Shown in pieces: positions 19,254 through 28,332 of a stretch of DNA of 64,000 nucleotides; positions within the stretch are counted from its first letter, which is position 1; the number at the start of each line of letters is the position of its first letter. Origin of the DNA: Cohnella rhizosphaerae (GTDB lineage Bacteria; Bacillota; Bacilli; Paenibacillales; Paenibacillaceae); assembly GCF_029525575.1 (NCBI RefSeq), contig NZ_JAPDIA010000001.1, positions 496,001 to 560,000 on the forward strand, given 5' to 3'. The notes beneath the pieces were generated by a model. That model saw nothing but the letters and a program-made list of their open reading frames with translations. It did not search any database and had not been told where the DNA came from. Position numbers and translations under genes: made by a program.

Positions 19254-20045
19254 TTAGTCCATGACGATCCGGCGATGATGCGTGTACACGTTCAGCGAAT
19301 CCGCGCGTATGAAGCCCACGCAAGTGATGCCGAGGTCATCCGCGAGCCGGAGGGCGAGATCCGTCGGCGCCGACTTGGAAAGCAGGATCGGGCAGCCGAT
19401 CTTGGCGGCCTTCAAGACGACCTCAGAGGACAGGCGGCCGCTGAACACGATGACCCGGTCTCTCGCGGATAATCGATGGCGGATGCAGTGGCCGAACAGC
19501 TTGTCGAGCGCGTTGTGCCGGCCGATGTCCGACCTCGTCTCCGCAGCTCCCGATTCGTCGAGCAAGGCAGCGTTGTGCACGCCGCCCGTCGCCGCGAATT
19601 CGGCCGAAGCCGCCTGCAGCCGGGACATCCATTCGAAGCAGCGCTCGGCCGGAATCCGCAGTCCGCCGGTCAGCGTCTTAGCCGTTCGGGCGTCGTTCTG
19701 AAAATAAAACTGCCGGCTTTTGCCGCAGCATGAACCGATCAAACGCTTCGAATAGAAGTCCTTGGCGGTGGACTGCGGACGGACGAGCTCGATGCGGGCA
19801 AAGCCGCCTTGTACGTCGAGCGTAAGTGCCTTGATATCCTCGCGGACGCGAATGACGCCCTCGGAGCCGAGGAAGCCGACGACCAGATCGGTCAGGTCGC
19901 TTGGCGAGCAGACCAAGGTCGCGAACTCCTCACCGTCGACGATCAACGTCAGGGGATATTCGGCCGCCACGTCCTCTTCCCGCTCGGAGACGAGCCCGCC
20001 TTTCATTTTCGTCGCGGTCCATTTTACGATCGAAGGTCGTTCCAT
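19254..20045 (-). CDS. fdhD: Formate dehydrogenase accessory sulfurtransferase
   Basis: An intact 263-residue FdhD protein. It carries the conserved paired cysteines C106-C107 in GSCCGKS, which transfer sulfur from a cysteine desulfurase to the molybdenum cofactor of formate dehydrogenases. Other family blocks are ATGGVHNAAL, DIGRHNALDKL and SGRLSSEVVLKA. It starts 19 bases after the stop of the molybdoenzyme gene at 20065, so both are in one operon and the molybdoenzyme is its likely client. It converges on the osmolyte transporter genes with about 70 bases between stops. Confidence 0.97.
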   Translation of the reverse strand: MERPSIVKWTATKMKGGLVSEREEDVAAEYPLTLIVDGEEFATLVCSPSDLTDLVVGFLGSEGVIRVREDIKALTLDVQGGFARIELVRPQSTAKDFYSKRLIGSCCGKSRQFYFQNDARTAKTLTGGLRIPAERCFEWMSRLQAASAEFAATGGVHNAALLDESGAAETRSDIGRHNALDKLFGHCIRHRLSARDRVIVFSGRLSSEVVLKAAKIGCPILLSKSAPTDLALRLADDLGITCVGFIRADSLNVYTHHRRIVMD

Positions 20046-20064
20046 CCCCGCCCACTCCTTGCGC

Positions 20065-22419
20065 TTATTCCGGCGTGTCGAGGTCCAGTTCCTCGATTCG
20101 CTTTTCTACGTACCGCGTATCCTTCAAGGCATGGTAAGTCTCCGCCTTCTCCACGACGACCGCCGCATTATATTCGGGGATGCCCGCATGGGGCTCATAG
20201 ACGCCTTTGGGAAACAGCATGTTGCCTTCCGGCCAATACAGCTCGAGGTTGCCTGCGGCCATCGCCGCCGTCTTGAGCCTGCCGTGAAAAACGCCGTGCC
20301 GATTGTAGACGACGACGGCTTCTCCCTCCCGAATGCCAAGCCCCTCCGCATCCGCCGCGTTCATCAGCACGTCGTAACGCCCTGCGCCGTTAAACGGATC
20401 GAGGTCGCCGTACACCATCGAATTGAACTGCTTGCCGCGGCGCGTCGTCGCGTAAAAGCGCCCTTCGGGCTTGCGAAGCTCCGGCAGCTCGATCGGCAGA
20501 AGCCTGCCCTTGCCGTCCGGCGTCGGGAACTCGCCGTCTTCGCACAGCCAGGCGCCGCCCCATTGAAAGACGTCGCCGCGCGCTCGCAAACGCTGAATGC
20601 CGTCGTAGTTCGGCGCGGCCTTGGCGATCTCCTCGCGGACGGCGGCCGCGTCGGCGAAGGCGATTGCATCGCGGCGCTCCGGCCTGATGCGGGCCGCCAG
20701 ATCGGCATAGATCAGCCACTCGGGCCGGGCTTCCGCGATGCGCGGGCCTTCGATCTCCGGCGAGAAATACACCATTCGCTCCGTGGAGGTGGACGTACCG
20801 CCGCCTGGCTGCTCGTAACGGGTCATGGCGGGCAGCACCCACACCTCCTCTTTGGCGTCTGCGAGCGTGGAGGTATTGAGGACGATGTCCTGATGGACGC
20901 GAACGTCGACGTTTTCCAAGCAGCGCCGGACGAAGTCGGGGTCGGGCATCGTCTCGAGAAAATTGCCGCCCGACGTGTAGAACACCTTGAGCTTGCGCTC
21001 GTGATCGTCCGGCAGCATCGCGTTCTCCAGCGACACGCCGACGATGTCGCCCTGCCAGCGCGGCAGCTCGAATCCCCATAGCGCTTCGATTCGGCGGACG
21101 TGCTCCGGCTGGAAGTCCCCGCCCGGCAGGCTGAACGGATCAGCTCCCATTTCGCCGGAGCCCTGTACCCCGCTATGTCCGCGGATCGGCATGACGCCGC
21201 AATGCTCCCTGCCGATAAAGCCGCGGAGCAGCGCGAGATTGGCGACCTGCGAGATGTTGTCCGTGCCGAAGCGGTGCTGGGTGAGCCCCATGCTCCAGAC
21301 GAAGACGCCGCTGCGCGCGCCAGCCAGCAAGTTCGCGAATTCGGCTATCCGCTCGCGCGACAAGCCCGACGACCGCTCGAGCGCCTCCCACTCCTGCTCG
21401 CGCACATGCGCCTTCAGCGCTTCGTAGCCGCTCGCGTGCGCCTGCACGAACGCATGGTCGATCGCCGAGCCGGGCCGGTCGTCCTCCATCTCGAACCAAT
21501 GCTTCATCACGCCGTTCATGAACGCGATGTCGCCGCCGATGTTCACCTGGTAAAAGTCGTCGGCCAGCCTTGTGCCGAACAGCGCGGACTCGGGAATCGA
21601 AGGCACCCAGTAGCCCTCCATCGCCGGCTCCCGGTAGGGGTTGATCACGATAATCTTCGTGCCTTTGCGCTTGGCGGCGTACATATACTTGGTGGACACC
21701 GGCTGATTGTTCGAGGCTACACTCCCCCAGAACACGAGCACGTCCGTGCCGATCCAATCCCTGTAGCTGCAGCTCGAAGCACCGATGCCGAGCGACCGCT
21801 TCATTGCCGTCTTCGAAGGCGAGTGGCAGATGCGGGACGCATTGTCGATGTTGTTCGTGCCGATCAGCCGCGCAGCCTTGGCCGCTGCGTAATACGATTC
21901 GTTCGTAATGCCGCGCCCGGTCAGGTAGAACGCCAGCTGCTTCGGATCCACGCCTCGGATACGGCTTGCGATACGATCCAGCGCTTCGTCCCACGACACG
22001 CGCCTGAAGGCGGAATCGCCTTTTTCGCGTACGAGCGGATAAGGAATGCGCCCCAATTTTCGCAGCTGCGCGCTGTCCATCCGCCTGAGCTCATCGATAT
22101 CGGCGTGCAAAACATCCGGCTTGATCGGTCCCATCGTGTTCAGCCGCAGCACGTTCAGCCGGGTCGTGCAAAGATGCGGCCCCGTTAGCGTCTGGTCGTA
22201 AAGACCGGACACGCCGAGCGCGCATCCGTCGCATACGCCCTGCGTCAAAATTCTGTACGCGTACGGCAGATTGTCGCGGTTGTCCCAGACGACCTTCATC
22301 GTATCGCGGATATGATGCGGCTTCTGCCTGCCCAGGCCGAACGGCACCTTGCTCACCCATAGCTTGGGATCCGGACGTCCCGGCAGCTTCGTTCGGCCCG
22401 AATGCTTCGTTTTGCCCAT
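20065..22419 (-). CDS. FdhF/YdeP-type molybdopterin oxidoreductase
   Basis: An intact 784-residue enzyme of the FdhF/YdeP group, related to formate dehydrogenase alpha subunits. An N-terminal cysteine cluster (C63, C66, C84 in GVCDGCALG and HLCTTRL) precedes the molybdopterin domains. The likely molybdenum-ligand cysteine is C198 in DNASRICHSPS, with the dinucleotide-binding C-terminal domain after about residue 660. I chose ATG 22419, with GGAGG 9 bases upstream. The physiological substrate of this branch is not established; YdeP of E. coli is linked to acid resistance. Only FdhD accompanies it, with no iron-sulfur or membrane subunit nearby. Confidence 0.92.
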   Translation of the reverse strand: MGKTKHSGRTKLPGRPDPKLWVSKVPFGLGRQKPHHIRDTMKVVWDNRDNLPYAYRILTQGVCDGCALGVSGLYDQTLTGPHLCTTRLNVLRLNTMGPIKPDVLHADIDELRRMDSAQLRKLGRIPYPLVREKGDSAFRRVSWDEALDRIASRIRGVDPKQLAFYLTGRGITNESYYAAAKAARLIGTNNIDNASRICHSPSKTAMKRSLGIGASSCSYRDWIGTDVLVFWGSVASNNQPVSTKYMYAAKRKGTKIIVINPYREPAMEGYWVPSIPESALFGTRLADDFYQVNIGGDIAFMNGVMKHWFEMEDDRPGSAIDHAFVQAHASGYEALKAHVREQEWEALERSSGLSRERIAEFANLLAGARSGVFVWSMGLTQHRFGTDNISQVANLALLRGFIGREHCGVMPIRGHSGVQGSGEMGADPFSLPGGDFQPEHVRRIEALWGFELPRWQGDIVGVSLENAMLPDDHERKLKVFYTSGGNFLETMPDPDFVRRCLENVDVRVHQDIVLNTSTLADAKEEVWVLPAMTRYEQPGGGTSTSTERMVYFSPEIEGPRIAEARPEWLIYADLAARIRPERRDAIAFADAAAVREEIAKAAPNYDGIQRLRARGDVFQWGGAWLCEDGEFPTPDGKGRLLPIELPELRKPEGRFYATTRRGKQFNSMVYGDLDPFNGAGRYDVLMNAADAEGLGIREGEAVVVYNRHGVFHGRLKTAAMAAGNLELYWPEGNMLFPKGVYEPHAGIPEYNAAVVVEKAETYHALKDTRYVEKRIEELDLDTPE

Positions 22420-22511
22420 GATCGTCAACCTCCGCCCGTCGCGCTGGAAATGAAAAAGCCGCCGATCCGAAGCAGCCCGCTGCTCCATGATTTGCGGCTT
22501 GGAATACGTTT

Positions 22512-22541
22512 AGTTTATCAGGCGGAAAGATGGCATTGCAA
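22512..22541 (-). promoter_or_regulatory. Possible promoter of the molybdoenzyme-fdhD operon
   Basis: On the minus strand TTGCAA (22536-22541), an 18-base spacer and TAAACT (22512-22517) lie about 95 bases upstream of the start at 22419. The call rests on hexamer match and position only. Confidence 0.4.
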
Positions 22542-22606
22542 GCGTTTACAGTTAGACGGCAAGTACCGGATGGTCTGCCCCGAATTATCGTTCCGCCGAA
22601 GCTGCT

Positions 22607-23200
22607 TCAACCCTTCCGCGACACGAACGGGTTGCCCGTCTCCCAAAACCGCCACGGGTAATCTCTCGCCTCGCCGCTGTTATCGATGCCGATTCTCGGG
22701 CCGGCGGATACGGACGACACGGGTCTTCCCTCCGCGATATACAGCGGCGGCTTGTCCAGCGGAAGTCCGTAATCCCCGATGCCGATGCCCAGCGCCTTCG
22801 TCAGCTTGCCCGGTCCGCTGGTCAGGTGATGGATTTTCTTTAACGGACCGCGCCGTTCGAGCATGAGCGCTTCTCCCTCCGCGGGCTCCACGGCCCTGAT
22901 CAGTACGGCTTCGGGACAGCCGGGCTCGCCGCTCACCACGTTGAACAGACAGTGGGTATGCATGACATACGTATACGCGTACCCCGGCGGACCGAACATC
23001 ACTTCCGTTCGCGGCGTCCTTCGTCCTCCGAAGCTGTGCGCGGCCCTGTCTCCCGGTCCGACGTACGCTTCCGTCTCCACGATCCAACCGGAGGCAATGC
23101 CGAGCTCCGTTTCCTTGACGAGCAGCATCCCGAGCAGCGATTGGGCCAATTCGAGCGTCGGCTTCTGGAAAAAAGAGAGGGATACGGGCTTGATCGTCAT
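22607..23200 (-). CDS. DNA-3-methyladenine glycosylase, AAG/MPG family
   Basis: An intact 197-residue base-excision enzyme that removes 3-methyladenine, hypoxanthine and related bases. The active-site block IVETEAYVGPGDRAAH is present, with the probable catalytic E44, followed by GGRRTPRTEVMFGPPGYAYTY and the late block GPGKLTKALGI. The ATG at 23200 (MTIKPVSL) is preferred because GAGGTG lies about 6 bases upstream; an in-frame GTG three codons earlier overlaps that site. It is monocistronic, separated by 187 bases from the molybdoenzyme gene. Confidence 0.95.
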   Translation of the reverse strand: MTIKPVSLSFFQKPTLELAQSLLGMLLVKETELGIASGWIVETEAYVGPGDRAAHSFGGRRTPRTEVMFGPPGYAYTYVMHTHCLFNVVSGEPGCPEAVLIRAVEPAEGEALMLERRGPLKKIHHLTSGPGKLTKALGIGIGDYGLPLDKPPLYIAEGRPVSSVSAGPRIGIDNSGEARDYPWRFWETGNPFVSRKG

Positions 23201-23708
23201 CGGATTCACCTCGTTTATGGTACATCTGTCTACTATACAATATAGCGTACAACGGCGCCCTTACGAAAACGGACCGAAAAGCCGTTATATGGCGAAAAAT
23301 CAGCCATTCCGAGGGAGTTGCGGACTGGAGCGACGTTATCTTGCCGCTTAAGCGCCAAAGCGACCGGCTCTCCCCGCAATAGCGGCAGCTGGGTCCGCGC
23401 GCGGACCGGAATCGGCCGTCTAAGCGCAAATAGAGGCTCCTGGGTCCGCTGTCGCGCCTTTGAGGGGATGGAATGTTACTAGCGGTGGGGATGGCGGGAT
23501 GGCGGGATGGCGGTTCGTGCGGGAAAGAGAGCGGGGAACGGGCCCGGAATACAACGCCAAGCCGCGCCAAGCCACTGGAAGCAGGGCATTCACGTAAAAA
23601 AACCTCCGTTCCGCCTAAGCGGATTGGAGGTCGAATGCCAAAAGATTCAAGCCGTCGCCGGAAAAAACAGACTGCACGCCAGCGCCAGCCGCACGCGTGC
23701 TGCCCCGG
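23201..23708. repeat. Gene-free gap holding two copies of a 22-base repeat (family C)
   Basis: This 508-base gap has no convincing gene. Two similar stretches, AATAGCGGCAGCTGGGTCCG (within 23377-23398) and AATAGAGGCTCCTGGGTCCG (within 23427-23449), lie about 51 bases apart. The first is followed by GCGCGGACC, which makes a local inverted repeat with GGTCCGC. The remainder, 23450-23708, includes G-rich direct duplications (GGGATGGC repeated near 23488-23512). No promoter or RNA gene is evident. Confidence 0.5.
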
Positions 23709-25077
23709 CTAGCTTCTCCGCAGCTCCAGCAGCACGACGCTGTGCCGCTCCGCATACACGGCGAGCGTTCCTTCCCCTTCGCCGCCAAGCGTATGCTCGG
23801 CCTGCAGCCGCAGATCGCTGTCCTTGTCCACCGTATACCGGCTGCAGACGTACGTCCCGCTCCCCGCCAAGGAGCTCAGATCCAGCCGATATTCCCGGCT
23901 CTCTGCCGCAAAATTGCTGATCAGCACCGCCGCTTCCCCCGCCGTCTTCGTTCGCGGCCGCGCAGACGTACAGCCCGGCCGTCTGCTCGACCTCCAGCTC
24001 GGCAGGCACCCGCCGGCCCAGCTCGACCAGCCGGGAGAACGCCTTGAACGCAAAATACGTCTTCTGCGGAACGCCGTAGACGTCGAACAGGCCGCAGTAC
24101 ATCGCCGACGGCTGGCCGTCGTAATAGTTGGCCACGTCGACGCGGCAATCCTGGAGTAGTGTCAGCGTCGCGGCGGCGAACGAAGCGCCCTCTACGCCCT
24201 TCTGCCGGTCGAAGGAATCGCGCCGGTAATATTCGGCTCCGCGCGTGAAGAAGCCGCGGTCGAGACTGGGATCGATGTTCATGTAATTCCATTCGTTGAA
24301 GTGGCTTTCCGCTTCGGAATAGCCGTACGCTTCCAGCCATTCCTCGACGAGCCCGGCGTTGGCCGCGACCTGCTCGGGATGGTCGGCATACGTGTGCCAG
24401 GAGAAAAAATCGAGCGGCAGGCTCCGTTCCCGGCAGTAGGCGAAAAAGCCGCGGGTGAAATCGTGGTTGACCATCGTCGCGGCAAATCCGCCGACCTTCA
24501 GCTGCGGGTCGAAGCGTTTGATCGCCACCGAAGCTACTTCATATAACGCATAGAACTGCTCGGGCGTACCGTCCCACATACAGCCGCGCGTCGGATTGTC
24601 GGGTTCGTTCCAAATCTCCCAGTAGCGGATATCCCATTCGTAGCCGTCCGCCCAGCCTTGATTGTAATGCTTGATAATACCGATGCAGATGCGCGCCCAT
24701 TTGTCATAGTCGGCGGGCGGCGCCGTATAATATTTGATCGCCGTATGCTCAATGCTGACGCCAAGCCGGTAGATCACTTGCGCTCCGGTGTCCAGTACGG
24801 ACCGGATGTAATCGTCCGTCCGGCGGAAATCGTAGCTGGCGGGATCTTCAGGGTCCCGGTCGAAGTCGGGAAAAATCGTGTTGATGTCCACCTCGCGCGG
24901 ATGCGGCCAATTGGTATCGTGCAGCCGGGCATGGGGAATTCGGGCTTCCTTGAAATAGTCGCTCACGTCGATGAGCGTCCCGTAGCAGACCGGGCCGTTG
25001 TTGACTCCGTGCAGCGCCTTGACGCGTCCCGTCCCCGCCTTTTTAAAATCGAATCGGATATCCACCGCAACCACCAT
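23709..25077 (-). CDS. GH39-like glycosidase (frameshifted near its end)
   Basis: About 456 residues after correction. The TIM-barrel part shows the acid/base E158 in RYWEIWNEPDN and the probable nucleophile E262 in SHFNEWNYMN, the arrangement of clan GH-A and close to GH39 beta-xylosidases. The C-terminal part is a small beta-sandwich. No signal peptide, so it acts inside the cell on imported oligosaccharides. The frame breaks in a C5 run at 23936-23940; one base fewer gives NEDGGEAAVLISNFA and a stop at 23709. GAGGAG precedes the ATG. It is the last gene of the large minus-strand glycan operon, 16 bases after the GH106-like gene. Xylosidase activity is only a guess. Confidence 0.82.
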
Positions 25078-25093
25078 CGCTCGCTCCTCGCCG

Positions 25094-28000
25094 CTAAATC
25101 TGATATATGTTCGCTTTGCTCATCAATCCATAAGGAAGTACGGTGTACTGCGGCTCATCGCGCGTATGCTCCCGCGTGAAGAACGTCCAGTCCGTCCACG
25201 GATTGTGGCTGCCCCGCTGATGCAGGGGACCCAGCAGATTGCGGGCGCTTCCCGTCACTTCGATGTCGATGCGGTTCGTTCCCGCCCGCAAGTGCTCCGT
25301 CAAGTCGAGCCTGCCCGCCGCCTTCCACGGAATAAGCCCGGCCGACGTCCCGTTCACCCTCACTTCCACGGTCACTGCCCGGAAATCGTCCAGTTCGAGC
25401 ACCCGGCGCCTGCCGGGCTCGATCGGCTCCAACGTACATTCGAAGTGATAGACGATGCCGCCGCAATAGTGATAGTAGCCTTGATGGCACCAGTCGCCGA
25501 CATGAAGCAGCTCCGGCTCGGCTGCGATGCTGCGGCTGGCGTCCACGGCAAAATCGCCGATCAGATAAAAGTCCTCCAGCTCGAACGTCTGCCTGTACGC
25601 ACAGCTGAGCAGCAGCTCGTTGCTTCCGGGCCGAACAACGGGCAGCCTGACCTTGACGAACGATTTGTCGAGATACCAGCCGTTCGGCTCGGCGGCCGCC
25701 GCTTCCCCGTTCAGACGGATGTCGAACGATTCCGCCTGCTCGAGGACGAGGAAAACGTCCGTTGCCGGAACTTCGTCGACCTGGAAAACGAATGCCAGCT
25801 CGACCGCCGCGCCGTCCCTTGGGTGGGGCTCGCCGATCCAGCGGTAGCGCTGGGGAATGCCGTTGTAGTGGACGGGCCGCATGCCGAGCGTCTCCCTGAT
25901 CGCGCGCTGCGCCTCCCAGACGAGCATCGGCTCTGACCACCCGCCCCCGTCGAGCCGGTAGCGGCAGCGGTCCAGCACGAGCGCGTTGGGAGACGTCCGC
26001 GTGAACCGGCAGGCCGGGCCGAGCGTCGCTTCCGCCACCCGGTTGCGTTCATGGACGGGCACATAGGAGAAATCGCTCTCCGCTTCCAGCGGCGGCTCGC
26101 CCGTCCGGACGACGAACATCCGCGAGCCCGCCGGGCCGAAATCGGCCGTAAAGCGCATGCCGCCCCCGCTGCCGCTCCTGCCCGACAGAGACGCCCCCCG
26201 AACCGCAATGCCGCCCCCGAGCAGGTCCCATTCCTCCAGCTTGCCCGGCCGCTCCAGCGCGATCTCGACCTCGTGGCCGCTGTTGCGGTCGTTGTTGACG
26301 ATAAACACGCCGTATCCGTCCTCCAGCTCCGTCATCAAATAGAGAAACGACGAAGCCTCGCTGCCGGCGCGGTCGCAAATGCTTATCCGGCGCGGCAGAG
26401 CCGCTTCCAGCGCGCGCACCGCGTCCCGGGGCCGGTCGACCGTCTCCGCGTTCGGATGGCTCAGCAGCGCCGACAATTCGCCGGAGCGCTCTCCTTCGAT
26501 CATCGTCGGGACCGGCTCGACGACGATCACACGCCCGCCGCCGTCCAGGAAGGCAAGCAGCAGCTCGACCGTGCTTCGCCAGATGGAGGCGACGCCGGGC
26601 AGCACGACGACCTTGTAGGAAGCCAGGCCGACGGCGAGCGTCCCTTCCGCCGCCGAAGCAGTCTCGGCCATAATCGTCTCGTCGCCGAAGTCGAAGTCGT
26701 AATGCGACCCGAGCAGCGCGCGGACGACGCCGTCGCAATGCCGCTCCAGCCGGTTGGCCGCCAGCAGGCTCGGGTCGTCCCAGCCGAGATAGCGGTAAGG
26801 ATCGCAGCCGACCATCGTCCATACTGTCGACGAGGGATGCAGCACAAGCACGTCGCGAACGGCCGGCCCCTGCGTCGTTACGGCGGCGATTCTCGCAAAA
26901 TAGTCCTCTACCGCATGATTGTATTTCCACCAGGGCGTATTGTAGCCGAAAGCCGGCGGGAAATCGCGCTTCCGGCAACCCTTGAGCGAATATAGCGCGA
27001 GATGCTGGCAGCGGGCGTTCACGCCCATGACGTATTGCCAGTCGCCCACCCACTTCTGCCCTTCGAACGTGAATTCCCAGCCTGCGCATCCGTACATCTC
27101 GGACAGCACCCGCCGCTTCCCGTACTGATTGGCGACGCTCGTGCACTGCTTGACGGTCCAGTACTCCTCCGTCCGCTCCTCCAATATATCGATGCCGGGC
27201 ACCTGCTGGTACCGGTACTGGGGCATGACCGCCCCGTTCAGCCGCGTTCCGATGCCCAGGTTATGTTCGACGAGATAATGGCCGGTCAAGGCGATGCCAT
27301 TCGCCTCGCACCATGCGCCCAGCTGCCGCGAATAGGCGTCCCCGAACCGCTCCGTGATCGTTCGCCAGTAGTCGTGGCGGATTTTCGGCGCGCGCTCCCC
27401 CTTGAAAAAACAGCAGCGGAATCTCGTCCAGCAGGTCGTAGCCCCGACGTTCGCGGAAAAAAGCGGCGAATCCGTCCGTCCACGGCAGCCACGCCCTGTC
27501 CGTGCCGTGCGGCGAGCGGAAATCGGCGATATTGGGCTCGTCCGTGAAAATGCCCGGTACGGCTTGGCCGAACTCGTCGCCGACCGTACGCCGGTAAGGC
27601 TCGTACGTCGATTCGATAAAAGCGGCGACCGAAGCCGGATTCAGGTTGTCGGCCGGCGCTTCGCCGTTGAACCATTCGTCCGGTTCGGATATCTCCCTGC
27701 GAAAGAGAAGCAACAGCTCGCCTTCGCCGAGCGCGACCGTCCGGCCGTCGGCCGCGATCCGCTCGCAGCGCAGCAGCTCCGTGCCGTCCGCCTTCGCCAA
27801 AAAGACGGCGATGGCGCTCTTGTCGGCAACGACGCCCGCATCCGCCTTGCCGATCGCCTCCAGCGTGACCGCCTTCGCCCGGTACGCGTCGCCCTTCGCG
27901 GCGACCGTACCGCCGGCGCCGCCCGACGGGAACCGGTCTTCGTCGTACAGCCAGGCCTGCAGGCCGAGCCGATTTGCTTCGCGCACGCACGCTTCGATGC

Positions 28001-28205
28001 AGGCGAGCCATTCCTCGCCCATATATGCCGTCTCCAGCCCTTCGCGGGAATGCATGAAGAAGCCGCCCATGCCCTGCGCCTTCATTTCCCCGATCTGGCG
28101 GACCAGCTCATCGATCTCCAGCTTGTCGTTCCAGGACCAGAAGGGAACCGAACGAAGCGACGGGGAAGGGGTGGCAAACCCTTCCCGCATGTCGTCGATT
28201 TTCAT
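25094..28205 (-). CDS. Large glycoside hydrolase, GH106-like (frameshifted)
   Basis: About 1036 residues after correction. The N-terminus (VPFWSWNDKLEIDELVRQI, then MGGFFMHSREGL and WLYDEDRFPSGGAGG) is the pattern of GH106-type and related TIM-barrel hydrolases. The C-terminal 300 residues contain jelly-roll domains (FDIRLNGE, RVNGTSAGLIPW). GH106 enzymes release alpha-L-rhamnose from rhamnogalacturonan; assignment here is by resemblance, so the specificity is open. No signal peptide is seen. The frame breaks in an A6 run at 27405-27410; removing one gives LLFFKGERAPKIRHDYWR. ATG 28205 is preferred over a GTG three codons upstream, with GAGGA about 10 bases before. Confidence 0.78.
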
Positions 28206-28223
28206 TGTATTCACATCCTCGGC

Positions 28224-28291
28224 GTTCCCTTGTCCGGCAGCCCGGGCAAGGGACGGAGTCTCCCGTTCGGCAGGACCGACGGAGAGACTCC
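28224..28291. promoter_or_regulatory. Two intercistronic hairpins before the GH106-like gene
   Basis: Between the beta-helix gene and the GH106-like gene are two inverted repeats: GGAGTCTCCCGT (28255-28266) paired with 28279-28291 except for one bulged base, and TCCCTTG/CAAGGGA (about 28226-28232 with 28247-28253). Neither has a T tract, so they look like mRNA processing or stability elements inside an operon, not terminators. Confidence 0.45.
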
Positions 28292-28332
28292 TTCAAATTT
28301 TTGAGCATAAAAATGAGGGGGGGCCCGTTCCG

